NCBI RefSeq assembly: GCF_030167925.1
Contig: NZ_JASKUT010000001.1
Span: forward strand, 3,410,001-3,474,000
From: Paenibacillus silviterrae
Lineage (GTDB): Bacteria; Bacillota; Bacilli; Paenibacillales; NBRC-103111
Length of the DNA stretch: 64,000 bases
Direction: 5' to 3'
Positions 45,030 through 54,346 of the stretch are shown one piece after another (the stretch's first letter is position 1; each line of letters begins with the position of its first letter). The notes beneath the pieces are model-generated. The model did not search any database. It was given only the letters and a program-made list of their open reading frames with translations, and was not told the DNA's origin. A program made the position numbers and the translations under genes.

Positions 45030-46424
45030 CTAGCTTCTGTCTCTTTCCTCTTCATCCAGCGATTCCGCCAAAAAGTCCACCAAATGCAGGGCTTCCATCT
45101 TGCCCTGCAGCTCCGCACGTTGGACGCCCCACTTCATCTGGAGCAGGCAGCCGGGGTTTGCGGTTAGAAGAACCTGCGCCTTGGTGCGCTCTACATTCTC
45201 CATCTTGTGGTCCAACACGCCGGCGGACATCTCCGGCTGCGTCAGGTTGTAGATGCCGGCGGAGCCGCAGCAGCGGTCGGCGCCCTGCAGCTCGCGCAGC
45301 TGAACGCCGGGCACCGAGCGGACGAGCTCGCGAGGCTGCGACTGCACGCGCATCACATTGCGCAAATGACAAGAGTCCTGATACGTCACGACCTGCGAGG
45401 TTGAGCCTGCCTGCCGCTTCAACGGCAGAGGGCGGCCCTCGGCGAGCAGCTCCGACACGTCGCGGACGCGGGCTGCAAATTGCTTGGCGGGACCCGCCAA
45501 AGCTGCATCCTGATGAAGGAGGTGGTCCGCCTCCTTCAAGCTGGCGCCGCAGCCGCCGGCATTGCTCGCAATCCAATCGATGCGAGCTCCCCCGAAGGCG
45601 GCGATGTTCTGCTCGGCCAGCCTCCGGGCGCTGGCCGTTTCACCCGCGTGCGCGTGAAGCGCACCGCAGCAGGTCTGCGAGGTCGGGATGACGACCTCGT
45701 ATCCCGCACGGCGCAGCAGGCGGACCGTGTTCACGTTGGTATCCGTGAACAGGACGTCCATGATGCAGCCGCGGAACAGCCCCACGCGGGCAAGAGGCTC
45801 GCCGGTCGCGGGAATGACGAGCAGCCGCGCCCCGTCCGGCGCCTGCTCCTCTCGCGCAGGCAAGCCGAGCCGCTGCCAGCGCAGCACAACTCCGTCGCTG
45901 CCCGCCTCGGGCAGCACGGCTTCCATTTCCCGCATATGCTGCGGGAACAGCTTCATCACGCCGGCCGCCCGGGCCAGGCGCTGCAAGCCGCTGCGCTGGT
46001 ACAGCCGGAGCAGTCCGCCCATCACGCGCATCCGCCCGTGATGAGGGAACAGCTGCTCCATGAACAGCTTGCGCAGCGAACGCACATGCCACGGATAATC
46101 CGTCTCCGTGGCAATCGCTTCCCGAGTCTGCTCGATGAGCTGCCCGTACTTGACGTCGGACGGGCAGGCCGGCTCGCAGGCCCGGCAGCCAAGGCACAGA
46201 TCCATCTGCTGCTTGAACGCCGCATCCGGCTCCATCAGCCCGTCGGCCACCGCCTTCATCAAGGCGATCCGGCCCCGCGGTGACGCCGCCTCCAGACCAG
46301 TCTCCTGGAAGGTCGGGCACGCCGACTGACAGAAGCCACAGCGCATGCAGTTCGTAAGCTGGTCCGAGTCGAGCGTCTGCTTCAACGTTTCGGCTAACCG
46401 TTGTATTTCCGTCGCCATCCTCAC
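45030..46424 (-). CDS. glcF: glycolate oxidase iron-sulfur subunit GlcF
   Basis: A 464-residue protein with two 4Fe-4S motifs, CMRCGFCQSACP and CLGCRACEPACP, and two CCG domains (CCGALHAHAGE and CCGSAGIYN). The start is GTG at 46424, overlapping the glcD stop as GTGA, with AAGGG 6 bases upstream; an ATG at 46418 is an alternative. It passes electrons from the GlcD flavoprotein to the quinone pool during oxidation of glycolate or D-lactate. The two genes form an operon ending at the duplicated terminator. Confidence 0.94.
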   Translation of the reverse strand: MRMATEIQRLAETLKQTLDSDQLTNCMRCGFCQSACPTFQETGLEAASPRGRIALMKAVADGLMEPDAAFKQQMDLCLGCRACEPACPSDVKYGQLIEQTREAIATETDYPWHVRSLRKLFMEQLFPHHGRMRVMGGLLRLYQRSGLQRLARAAGVMKLFPQHMREMEAVLPEAGSDGVVLRWQRLGLPAREEQAPDGARLLVIPATGEPLARVGLFRGCIMDVLFTDTNVNTVRLLRRAGYEVVIPTSQTCCGALHAHAGETASARRLAEQNIAAFGGARIDWIASNAGGCGASLKEADHLLHQDAALAGPAKQFAARVRDVSELLAEGRPLPLKRQAGSTSQVVTYQDSCHLRNVMRVQSQPRELVRSVPGVQLRELQGADRCCGSAGIYNLTQPEMSAGVLDHKMENVERTKAQVLLTANPGCLLQMKWGVQRAELQGKMEALHLVDFLAESLDEEERDRS

Positions 46425-47890
46425 GCACCGCCCTTCGCTGAAGCCTCGCCCGAGGCCCCGGATTCCGAGGAAGCCGCCTCGGAGGCAAACACAATCCGCT
46501 TACGCGTCTCGGCGAACAGCTTACCCGGATTGAGCAGCCCATCCGGGTCGAAAGCCGTCTTCAGCCGCTTCATCAAATCAATTCCCGAGGATCCTACCTT
46601 CCACTCCAGGTACGGCGCCTTGACGTGACCTACACCGTGCTCCCCGGTGATCGTTCCCCCAAGCGCTATGGTGACCTCGAAAATTTCGGCAAAGGCCGAT
46701 TCCACACGGTGGATCTCCTCTTCGTCGCGCGCATCCGTCATCGCCGTCGGATGCAGATTCCCGTCGCCCGCATGGCCGAACGTGCAGATCTGCACGTTAT
46801 ATTTGTCCGCGATCCGCTGGATCTCCAGCACCATGTCGGCAATCTTCGAGCGGGGCACCGTGGCATCCTCAAGGATCGTCGTAGGACGAAGCCGGGATAA
46901 TGCCGCCAAAGCGCTTCTCCGCGCCTCCATAACCTTCATGCCCTCCTCCGGCGTGGCCGCAACCTTCACCTGAATCGCTCCGGCACTTCGGCAAATGTCC
47001 TCGATCAGCTTCAAGTCCCGCTCCACAAGAGATTCCTCGCCATCCTGCTCGATTGCCAGAATGGCCTGCGCTTCCACCGGAAGTCCGATCTTGGCGAACG
47101 ATTCCACCACCTGGATGGTAGCCTGATCCATGAATTCAAGCGTACACGGAGTTATGCGGTTGGCGATAATTTGTGAAACGGTCTTCGCCGCCGACTGCAG
47201 GTCTGCATATACTGCCAGCATGGCGCGGCGATAAACAGGCTTCGGCACCAGCTTCACCGTCGCCTCCGTGAGGATGGCCAGCGTGCCGCCCGATCCTACG
47301 AGCAGGCGGGTCAGGTCATAGCCGGCTACATCCTTCACCAGCTTCCCGCCGGTACGCAGGATGTCCCCGTTCGCCAGCACCGCCTCCAGGCCGATGACGT
47401 AATCCTTCGTCGTGCCATACTTCAGTCCGCGCAAGCCCCCCGCTCCAAGGGCAATATTGCCGCCCATCGTGCAAATAATCATGCTGCTTGGATCCGGCGG
47501 ATAAAACAAGCCCGTATCCTCCACTGCAAGGTGAAACTGCTTGGTATTCAGCCCCATTTGGAAGGTGGCGGTCAAATTCTCCTCATCAATCTCAATCAGC
47601 CGGTTCATCCGCGTCATCACCATGACCAGTCCGCCCTTCAGCGGCACCACGCCCGCACACAAATTGCTCCCTGCTCCCCGAGGGGTAACCGGAATTTTGT
47701 GCGCCGCACACACCTTCATAATCGCGGAAACCTCTTCCGTCGAAGAAGGGAAAATGACTCCGTCCGGCATCGATTGATACAGCGGCGTCGCATCGTAGCT
47801 GTAAGAAACGAGCGTTTCTTTATCATCACGGAACCATCCTGCTCCTACAATAGAAGCCAGTTCCTTGCGTACCGATTCAGCCAAAGTCAT
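46421..47890 (-). CDS. glcD: glycolate oxidase FAD subunit GlcD
   Basis: A 489-residue FAD-linked oxidase. The FAD_binding_4 domain has PVTPRGAGSNLCAGVVP, PPDPSSMIICTMGGNIAL and GYDLTRLLVGSGGTLAILTEATVKL. The C-terminal FAD-oxidase domain ends with TFGHAGDGNLHPTAMTD and TGEHGVGHVKAPYL, which carry the substrate-site histidines. It oxidises glycolate or D-lactate at the membrane with GlcF. The third subunit GlcE is not in the window; in many Firmicutes GlcD and GlcF suffice. A TCATC-T-GATGA operator lies 42-54 bases upstream of the ATG. Confidence 0.94.
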   Translation of the reverse strand: MTLAESVRKELASIVGAGWFRDDKETLVSYSYDATPLYQSMPDGVIFPSSTEEVSAIMKVCAAHKIPVTPRGAGSNLCAGVVPLKGGLVMVMTRMNRLIEIDEENLTATFQMGLNTKQFHLAVEDTGLFYPPDPSSMIICTMGGNIALGAGGLRGLKYGTTKDYVIGLEAVLANGDILRTGGKLVKDVAGYDLTRLLVGSGGTLAILTEATVKLVPKPVYRRAMLAVYADLQSAAKTVSQIIANRITPCTLEFMDQATIQVVESFAKIGLPVEAQAILAIEQDGEESLVERDLKLIEDICRSAGAIQVKVAATPEEGMKVMEARRSALAALSRLRPTTILEDATVPRSKIADMVLEIQRIADKYNVQICTFGHAGDGNLHPTAMTDARDEEEIHRVESAFAEIFEVTIALGGTITGEHGVGHVKAPYLEWKVGSSGIDLMKRLKTAFDPDGLLNPGKLFAETRKRIVFASEAASSESGASGEASAKGGA

Positions 47891-47931
47891 GCTTTATCCT
47901 CTCCCTAATCCAGACCTCACAAATACATCAG

Positions 47932-47944
47932 GTCATCTGATGAC
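47932..47944. promoter_or_regulatory. GTCATC-T-GATGAC operator upstream of glcDF
   Basis: This is a perfect palindrome with a single central T. Its core TCATC-N-GATGA equals the motif I recall for LutR, a FadR-type GntR regulator of lactate use in B. subtilis. The position just upstream of a glycolate/lactate oxidase operon supports this. A FadR-type regulator gene occurs 3.4 kb away at 51367. Confidence 0.7.
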
Positions 47945-48078
47945 TTTATTGTAATCAAAACCACCCTTCGCGTCTACATAAAAAATCCCTTACAGCGATT
48001 CCCCTTGACCCAGACCCTGTCAGCCCGTGCCAATGTGACGAAAAAGCCACTTTCCCCTTTCTGTGTCATAGTTATCCA

Positions 48079-48107
48079 AACCTTTTAATCTTCCACCTCA
48101 TATACTA
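48079..48107 (+). promoter_or_regulatory. near-consensus sigma-K promoter for the beta-helix gene
   Basis: AACC (48079-48082), a 16-base spacer, then CATATACTA (48099-48107) matches the sigma-K consensus mACm-N16-CATAnnnTA at every fixed position. The predicted transcript start near 48114 is 32 bases before the chosen ATG. Confidence 0.65.
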
Positions 48108-48145
48108 TATCAATTTCAAGCTAACTTAGAGAAAGGGTGATTGGG

Positions 48146-50050
48146 ATGGCGCTGATATTTACGGATTCCTTCAACCGTGCAAGCACAAGCAGCTCTCTGG
48201 GTACAGCGGAAACGGGACAGCCTTGGCAAATTCTCAACGGCTCCTGGCGGATTAATTCGAACCGGGCGGAAGCCATAGGGTCTGGTAATCAAAATGCCGT
48301 GATCGATTCGGGCGAATCTGACGGTTCCCTCAAAGCAAAACTGAAAGGGAACGGCGGCAACTCCGCCTGGCTAACCTTCCGGGCTTCCAATGCCCAAAAC
48401 TATTTTTTTGCAGAGGTTCGCTCCGACCAGAATTCCATCAACTTGTACAGACGGCAGAACGATCAGAACACGCCTCTCGGTACGGCCCCGATTTCCTATG
48501 TGGAGGGAGGCGAGGTCAAAGCGACCTTTACCGGAAGCTCTATCGAGATATTTTATAACGGGGCATCCAAGCTGAAGGCGGTTGATGCCTTTAACCAAAC
48601 GGCGACCCGGCACGGCATCGGCTCCTGGTATACGGGCAGCTGGCATGACGATGTTTCCTTCGAAACGTCTACAGCCGGGGGAGGCAACCCGCCTGCCGGC
48701 AGCTACCGGGGGGTTGCGCACGTCGAAGATTATGGGGCTGCAGGCGATGGCCAGAAGGACGATACGTCCGCTTTCTTGAGCGCCGTTTCCTATTTGAACT
48801 CCGTAGGCGGCGGGCTGCTGCAGCTTTCCCGGGGCGACTACCGGCTGGCTTCCCTGACGGCTCCCATCCCCTTGGACAACATTATCGTCCGGGGCATCGG
48901 CATGAACACCAGCCGAATCCTGATTCCGAGTCTCGGAGACAATGTCCCCGCGTTTCTCCTCAGCAGCGCGGCGACCGGCTACGGCACCGGGATGGAGGAT
49001 TTGTATCTCGTCGGTCCCGGGCCGAGACAAATCGGGGTCATTACAACAACAACCGTGGGTGTTGAGGCGACGAAGAAGTGCTTTTTTAACCGGGTCAAGA
49101 TCGCGAATTTCAAATACGGCATCAACATTAACGGTGCCAGCCACGTGCAAATTGTCGGCTGCCGCCTGGAGGCGAACTATTACAATTTATATATGCAGCG
49201 GGATGAGGGCGATCATACGATTCTGGACAGTGAGTTTACAGGAGCGGCAATGGCGGGGATTGCAATCAACGGAGACAAGGAAGGTCATTCGGGCACCTGG
49301 ATCCTGCGCTGCCACACCGGGTATTGCCCGTACGGCATTTATCAGCCCGCCCCTACGAATCCGGGTGCCAGCCAAGGCTTTTTCAACGGCTGGACGATCG
49401 ATAATTTACGCTTCGAGGCTATCGGCAACGGGGCGATTTATACCGAGCGCTGGAATGCAACCGATAGCGGCACGGTAAAGGACTCCATCATTCGTAATGT
49501 CGGCTTCAGCTGGAGCGATTGGCAGGATCACGCCATTCTATCGAGACCTCGGGATTATGCCGTCGTCCTCGGCTCTGTCTTCGGGCGTATGGTGTATGAG
49601 CCGGGGGATGCGCCCTTCTACAAGCGGGCTGGAGGACTTGGCGTGTTTCGTCTGAATGGGAACGGAGCCGTCTGGCGGGGAGAGTTCGATTACAGCGACT
49701 TTACAGTAGGCGGCGACGGACGAAGCTACCTGATGCCCCGGTCCCCCCGGCCGGTTACGGTTACGGGGAGCACAGGGGGCAATGTCGTGCTCACCATGAT
49801 TGCGGAGGACGGCTTCGCTACCTCCAACCCATCCAGGCCTTACCGGAAAATCATCCTTGAATTGACCGGCTACGTAAACAGCACGGGCACAGCCCAAACC
49901 ATCGCCTTCCCCGCCCCTTTGGCAAAGCCTCCGATCGTGCTGCATAATACCGCCAACATCCCCGGACTCACCCTCGGGAATAGTCAAATCACGATTAACC
50001 CGAACAACGGTACGGCGTATAGCGGCACCATCATCCTCTACGGGTATTGA
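48146..50050 (+). CDS. leaderless parallel beta-helix (pectate-lyase-3-like) protein
   Basis: The ATG at 48146 follows AAAGGG at 8 bases, giving 634 residues. Residues about 1-175 resemble a concanavalin-like glycan-binding sandwich (LIFTDSFNRA, AWLTFRASNAQNYFFAEVR). A linker AGGGNPPAGS leads to a right-handed beta-helix starting VEDYGAAGDGQKDDTSAFLSAV, the Pectate_lyase_3/GH28-related start. No signal peptide is present, which is odd for a glycan-degrading enzyme. The sigma-K-type promoter suggests synthesis in the mother cell and placement on the spore coat or exosporium; this is inference. Enzyme activity is not assured. Confidence 0.82.
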   Translation: MALIFTDSFNRASTSSSLGTAETGQPWQILNGSWRINSNRAEAIGSGNQNAVIDSGESDGSLKAKLKGNGGNSAWLTFRASNAQNYFFAEVRSDQNSINLYRRQNDQNTPLGTAPISYVEGGEVKATFTGSSIEIFYNGASKLKAVDAFNQTATRHGIGSWYTGSWHDDVSFETSTAGGGNPPAGSYRGVAHVEDYGAAGDGQKDDTSAFLSAVSYLNSVGGGLLQLSRGDYRLASLTAPIPLDNIIVRGIGMNTSRILIPSLGDNVPAFLLSSAATGYGTGMEDLYLVGPGPRQIGVITTTTVGVEATKKCFFNRVKIANFKYGININGASHVQIVGCRLEANYYNLYMQRDEGDHTILDSEFTGAAMAGIAINGDKEGHSGTWILRCHTGYCPYGIYQPAPTNPGASQGFFNGWTIDNLRFEAIGNGAIYTERWNATDSGTVKDSIIRNVGFSWSDWQDHAILSRPRDYAVVLGSVFGRMVYEPGDAPFYKRAGGLGVFRLNGNGAVWRGEFDYSDFTVGGDGRSYLMPRSPRPVTVTGSTGGNVVLTMIAEDGFATSNPSRPYRKIILELTGYVNSTGTAQTIAFPAPLAKPPIVLHNTANIPGLTLGNSQITINPNNGTAYSGTIILYGY

Positions 50051-50059
50051 CGGCATCCT

Positions 50060-50080
50060 AGCCCTCCTCCATGGAGGGCT
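50060..50080 (+). terminator. hairpin after the beta-helix gene
   Basis: AGCCCTCC (50060-50067) and GGAGGGCT (50073-50080) form an 8-bp stem 10 bases past the stop. The following T-run is short (TCCTCATGTTT), so termination may be partial. It abuts the end of the convergent acetyltransferase gene. Confidence 0.6.
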
Positions 50081-50083
50081 TCC

Positions 50084-50584
50084 TCATGTTTCTTTCAAGC
50101 TCCATCGCATGACAGCCGAGGTGCCGCTCATGCCCTTTTCAACAAAACCGAGCCTCTTATACAAGCGGACAGCCGGATTCCGCGGATCCACGCTAAGCGA
50201 AAGGGCTTCATATCCTCTCTTCATCGCCTCTTCCGCCAGCGCTTGCAGCAGTTTCGTTCCTGCTCCTAAGCCTCTATAAGCGGGCAGCAGCGCAATTCCG
50301 AGCTCCGGCGTCGCTTCGTCAATAAACCCGTAGCCGGGTCGGTCTGCCTGGAACAGCCGCGCCGTAGCGGAGCCGATGGCCAGCCCGTCCTCCGTCTCCG
50401 CGATGAAGCCGAAGTCCCCCGGCCTTCCCCAATCCTTGATATAGGCTCCTATTCCCGGCGAATCGAGTATGTCTCTACCCGGTGGTTCCGCTCCGTCCGG
50501 CACATAAACCGACACATACAGCATCTCCCGCAAAAAGGGCACATCCTCCTCGGTCGCAGGACGGATCCGAATGGTTGTCGTCAT
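50084..50584 (-). CDS. GNAT-family N-acetyltransferase
   Basis: A 166-residue protein with the GNAT acetyl-CoA loop in ELGIALLPAYRGLGAGTKLLQAL and the C-terminal LSVDPRNPAVRLYKRLGFVEKG. GGAGA precedes the ATG. It would transfer acetyl from acetyl-CoA to an amine of an unknown small molecule or protein. It is monocistronic and convergent with the beta-helix gene. Confidence 0.9.
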   Translation of the reverse strand: MTTTIRIRPATEEDVPFLREMLYVSVYVPDGAEPPGRDILDSPGIGAYIKDWGRPGDFGFIAETEDGLAIGSATARLFQADRPGYGFIDEATPELGIALLPAYRGLGAGTKLLQALAEEAMKRGYEALSLSVDPRNPAVRLYKRLGFVEKGMSGTSAVMRWSLKET

Positions 50585-50670
50585 CTATACCATCTCCTCT
50601 TCTCTTGATGACACTCTTACCAGCCTACCGCGTCCCCTCCCCCTTGGGTAGGGAATATTCCGCTATACTA

Positions 50671-50711
50671 AAAAATACCGCTCCGCACCTTCCGAGGCGC
50701 GAAGCGGTATT
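50671..50711 (-). terminator. terminator of the YiaAB gene
   Basis: AATACCGCT (50711-50703 read on the minus strand) pairs with AGCGGTATT (50682-50674), followed by TTTAG. It starts 4 bases after the stop codon. Confidence 0.82.
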
Positions 50712-50715
50712 CCCA

Positions 50716-51156
50716 TTATAGATGCTCCTCTGTCGCGGGGGCTTCGAGTGCCTCATCTTCCTTGTTGTCGCGCACCGTTTTCTGCAGCACGAAGGAGGAC
50801 ATGGTCAGAAACAGCGCCGTCATCGCATAATAGCCCTTCACGGAGAGCGGCTGCTCCAAGTTAATGATACCGATCAGCATCGCGGTCAGCGCCAGTACGA
50901 AGGAAACCCAAGCCAGGAAGGTGAAGGCGCCGGTATTGCGCTTTTTGCCGTTGTACTCGTCTTCGTGATTATCCCTTACCACCTTCTGCAGCACGAAGGA
51001 CGCCATCGTGAGGTAAAGTGCGCTCACTGCGTAATAGCCCTTCACCGAAAGCGGCTCCTGCAGTGTATAAATTCCGATAAACATTCCGATAAATGCCGCA
51101 GCAAAGGATCCCCAAGCCAAGAAGCTAAACGCTGCCGTATTCCGTCTTTTTCTCAT
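50716..51156 (-). CDS. YiaA/YiaB-family inner membrane protein, duplicated
   Basis: From the ATG at 51156 (GAGGTG upstream) the protein has 146 residues. It consists of two copies of a two-helix unit: FSFLAWGSFAAAFIGMFIGIY..PLSVKGYYAVSALYL and FTFLAWVSFVLALTAMLIGII..PLSVKGYYAMTALFL, each followed by SFVLQK(V/T)VRDN. This is the YiaAB domain, of unknown function, arranged as an internal tandem duplication with four helices. Both copies are well conserved, so the duplication is probably functional. Confidence 0.88.
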   Translation of the reverse strand: MRKRRNTAAFSFLAWGSFAAAFIGMFIGIYTLQEPLSVKGYYAVSALYLTMASFVLQKVVRDNHEDEYNGKKRNTGAFTFLAWVSFVLALTAMLIGIINLEQPLSVKGYYAMTALFLTMSSFVLQKTVRDNKEDEALEAPATEEHL

Positions 51157-51366
51157 GAACAACACCTCATCTATTTTATTTTGTTGCCTGTTGTTAAGAC
51201 CTGATCTTAGTTTCATTTTACCGGTAACCGGGGAAATGAGAAGTACTATCTTTACGTAGTACCGAGCCTATGCCGGAAGGATGCGTGTCATGCCAGTACC
51301 GAGCACTTTGCGCCAAAACATGCTACAATGACGGTACTTAAGCATGGTACGGAAAGTGAAGTGACG

Positions 51367-52056
51367 ATGTGTATGATTCGGAAAGCTTATGAAGTTATCG
51401 CCGATACTTTGCGGGATCATATCCGCCAAGGGGAGTGGCCGGAAGGGACGCGCCTGCCTTCCGTGGAGCAGCTGGCCCAGCGCCATGGCGTAGGCCGTTC
51501 CACGATACGCGAGGCGCTGATGTCGCTGAAGACGCAGGGCTGGGTCGACGTGCGCCATGGAGGCGGCACCTTCGTCCTGCGGACAAGCGAGCCCTTGGCC
51601 GCGGAGGCTCCTGAAATCGAAAGTGCCGAGCAGCTGCGTGAGTGGCTGGAGCTGCGCTTCATCCTGGAGACGGAGTCCGCTGCCCTCGCCGCCTCCCGCC
51701 GAAGTGAGGCCGACCTTACCGGTCTTCGCGACATACTGGCGGACATGGGCTCCTCGAACGAGGAAGCGCTGCTGGAGAAGGCGGATGCGGCCTTCCATCT
51801 CGGCATCGCACGTGCCGCCGGCAACGGCCTGCTCGTAAGAACGCTGGAGGGGCTGTTTCTGTCCATGGGGTCGGTCATGCGGGAAAGCCGCAGGCTCTGG
51901 CTGTTCGCCGAACGAAGCGAATCGGACCGGCTATACGAAGAGCACCTGTCCATTCTGGACGCCGTGGAACGGCAGGAGGCCTCCCTCGCCAGGGAACGGA
52001 TGTCCGCTCACCTTCGCAAGGTGGAGCAGGTGCTGCACCAGCTGCAATTCCGGTAA
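51367..52056 (+). CDS. FadR-type GntR-family transcriptional regulator
   Basis: The start is taken at the ATG at 51367 (229 residues); an ATG two codons later is equally possible. The winged-helix domain (LPSVEQLAQRHGVGRSTIREALMSLKTQGWVDVRHGGGTFV) is joined to an all-helical FCD ligand domain with DAAFHLGIARAAGN and EEHLSILDAVERQE, whose His and Asp residues bind metal or acids. FCD-domain regulators often respond to lactate, glycolate or other organic acids. It is a candidate regulator of glcDF, though not adjacent. Upstream CCGGTAACCGG and GTACTA..TAGTAC palindromes may be its own operators. Confidence 0.88.
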   Translation: MCMIRKAYEVIADTLRDHIRQGEWPEGTRLPSVEQLAQRHGVGRSTIREALMSLKTQGWVDVRHGGGTFVLRTSEPLAAEAPEIESAEQLREWLELRFILETESAALAASRRSEADLTGLRDILADMGSSNEEALLEKADAAFHLGIARAAGNGLLVRTLEGLFLSMGSVMRESRRLWLFAERSESDRLYEEHLSILDAVERQEASLARERMSAHLRKVEQVLHQLQFR

Positions 52057-52173
52057 GGCTTCCACCCATTCTCAGGGAAATTTCAGTGATTTCTCAGTGT
52101 GGGAGTAATGCATTCCGCAATCATTCCGTATACAATGATAAGAAGACATTTTAGGCAACGAAAAGGTGACACT

Positions 52174-52962
52174 ATGCGCATCGCATTCATGGACTCCGGC
52201 ATTGGCGGGATCACGGTGCTTCACGAAGCGCTGAGACAGCTGCCCTATGAGGATTATATTTATTATGCAGATACGAAACACGTGCCTTACGGGACCAAAC
52301 CGAAGGAGCTCGTGAAGCAAAGCATCTTCGAAGCGGTTACCGAGCTCCATGATCAGGGGATCAAGGCGCTGGTCATCGCCTGCAATACGGCTACGAGCAT
52401 CGCAGTCAGCGAGCTGCGGGCCTCCTTTCCTTTTCCCATTATCGGCATGGAGCCGGCTGTAAAGCCTGCGGTAGAACGCGTACAGTCGCTTCATAAACGC
52501 GTTCTGGTTACGGCAACTCCGCTCACGCTGAGGGAGACGAAATATCAGGACCTGGTGGCTAAAACGGACAACGAAAGTATCGTCGACTCGCTACCGCTCC
52601 CGGAGCTCGTGACCCTGTGCGAGCAGTTTGAGTTTCGCGAGGAGGCGGTGCTTCCCTACCTCAGGGAGATGCTGCTTCCTTACCGGATGGAGGAATATGG
52701 CTCGGTCGTGCTGGGATGCACGCATTTCCCGTTTTTCCGCAGGCATTTCCGCAAGCTGCTGCCCCTGCATGTCGAGCTGATCGACGGAAGCGGCGGAACG
52801 ATAAAGCGGCTCCGTCAGGTCTTGGAGCAGCACGGTCTGCTCTCCCGAAGCGGCACCGGGGACGTCCGGTACATGTCCTCGAAGGCGGAGCCGGGTGAGT
52901 TGGAGCGAATCCGTCAGGCTCATCTCCTGCTGAATGAAACTTTTAATGAAAATGATAATTAA
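52174..52962 (+). CDS. murI: glutamate racemase
   Basis: The ATG at 52174 follows AAGGTG, giving 262 residues. The conserved motifs are FMDSGIGGITVL, the first catalytic cysteine in VIACNTATS, and the second in VLGCTHFPFF; the phosphate-binding-like YADTKHVPYG is also present. It interconverts L- and D-glutamate for peptidoglycan and possibly poly-glutamate. It appears monocistronic. Earlier in-frame starts at 52099 lack a ribosome site. Confidence 0.95.
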   Translation: MRIAFMDSGIGGITVLHEALRQLPYEDYIYYADTKHVPYGTKPKELVKQSIFEAVTELHDQGIKALVIACNTATSIAVSELRASFPFPIIGMEPAVKPAVERVQSLHKRVLVTATPLTLRETKYQDLVAKTDNESIVDSLPLPELVTLCEQFEFREEAVLPYLREMLLPYRMEEYGSVVLGCTHFPFFRRHFRKLLPLHVELIDGSGGTIKRLRQVLEQHGLLSRSGTGDVRYMSSKAEPGELERIRQAHLLLNETFNENDN

Positions 52963-53030
52963 TTAACGAAATTTTCCCTCCTTCCATACGATGAAGAAGA
53001 TATATGCTTGACAGCTAGGAGTGAGGAAGG

Positions 53031-54341
53031 ATGACCAACGTACCAGAAGCTCCCTTCAAGGGAGTTTGGCATCAGTGGAGTAAAGATGTGGAGCTTTTCC
53101 GGGGGATGGTGGAGGCTCTTACCAATAATGCGACCGTCGCGTTCATCGTATGCAATCTCCAGGATCAAGTCATGTATGTGAACCAGACGTTCGAATCAGT
53201 GTTCGGCTGGACCTTGGAGGAGGTGTTCGGAACCCGTCTGCCTACTTTAAGAGAGCAGGATTGGCCTGAGTTCCACGAGAGGCTGCTCGGGCAGCAGTGG
53301 GAGCTGAAGCTAAGCGAGACCTTTCGGCTGAGAAAGGACGGTACCCTGCTTCCGGTAAGCGAAACGGTAGCTCCGATTAGAAGCCAGAACGGTGATGTGA
53401 TCTCCTACGCCTGCGTCATTCGGGATATAACCGGCCGGAAGCACGCCGAACGGAAGCTGAAGGAAAGCGAGCAGCGCTTCAAATCTCTCTTCGAGCAAAA
53501 TCCGGATGCCGTCCTGTCGCTGAATTTGGCCGGGAGGATGACCGATGTCAATCCGGCCGGCCAGCGTATGATGGGGAACAGGCCGGAATTGCTGCTCGAC
53601 GGCAGGCTGGAGGAGTGGATCGTTCCTGAGGAACGGTCCGCCTTCAGACATCACCTTGAGCAGACGAAGAGCAGCGGTACGCAGCATTTTGACTCGGCGC
53701 TGACCGACTCACTCGGAAACCGGGTGGAGCTGAATATGAAGCTGCTGCCGATTTATGTTGATGAAGAAGTGGTCGGCATGTACTGTATCGCCAAAGACAT
53801 TACCGGACATAAGCGGGCTCTGGAAACGATTAACTTCCTGGCATTTCACGATTCGCTTACGGAGCTGCCGAACCGCCGTCTGTTTCACAACCGGTTAACG
53901 GAGCTGCTCGGACCGGATTCACAGCCCGGTGAACGAGTCGCCGTCGTGTGGATCGACCTGGACGGCTTCAAGCAGATTAATGATACGCATGGCCATGCGG
54001 CAGGGGATTACGTGCTGGGCGAGGTTGCCGGTCGCTTGAGAAGCTCCGTGCGTTCACAGGACCTGGTCGCCCGGATGGGCGGGGATGAATTTACAGTGCT
54101 GCTGCGCGGCATCAGTGAATTGGACGATGTGGTGAAACTCTCCGAGCGGCTAATCCACGTGCTTGGCGAACCGATTCGCTACCGGCAAGAGCAGCTCTGC
54201 ATTACGCCAAGTATCGGGATCGCTCTCCACCCAGAGGATGGTACGGACGCGGAGACGCTGCTAATACGGGCCGACACGGCGATGTATCAAGTCAAGCAAG
54301 GCGGGAAGAACGGCTTCCGCTTCTATAGTCAAGCCAGGTGA
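53031..54341 (+). CDS. PAS-PAS-GGDEF diguanylate cyclase
   Basis: A 436-residue cytoplasmic protein with two PAS domains (about 25-135 and 145-262) and a GGDEF domain (265-436). The active motif is RMGGDEF (GGDEF at 350-354), with an RSQD inhibitory site (341-344) exactly five residues before it. It should make cyclic-di-GMP and be product-inhibited. No EAL domain is present. PAS domains may sense redox or small ligands. It stands alone between murI and a convergent gene. Confidence 0.94.
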   Translation: MTNVPEAPFKGVWHQWSKDVELFRGMVEALTNNATVAFIVCNLQDQVMYVNQTFESVFGWTLEEVFGTRLPTLREQDWPEFHERLLGQQWELKLSETFRLRKDGTLLPVSETVAPIRSQNGDVISYACVIRDITGRKHAERKLKESEQRFKSLFEQNPDAVLSLNLAGRMTDVNPAGQRMMGNRPELLLDGRLEEWIVPEERSAFRHHLEQTKSSGTQHFDSALTDSLGNRVELNMKLLPIYVDEEVVGMYCIAKDITGHKRALETINFLAFHDSLTELPNRRLFHNRLTELLGPDSQPGERVAVVWIDLDGFKQINDTHGHAAGDYVLGEVAGRLRSSVRSQDLVARMGGDEFTVLLRGISELDDVVKLSERLIHVLGEPIRYRQEQLCITPSIGIALHPEDGTDAETLLIRADTAMYQVKQGGKNGFRFYSQAR

Positions 54342-54346
54342 TGATT

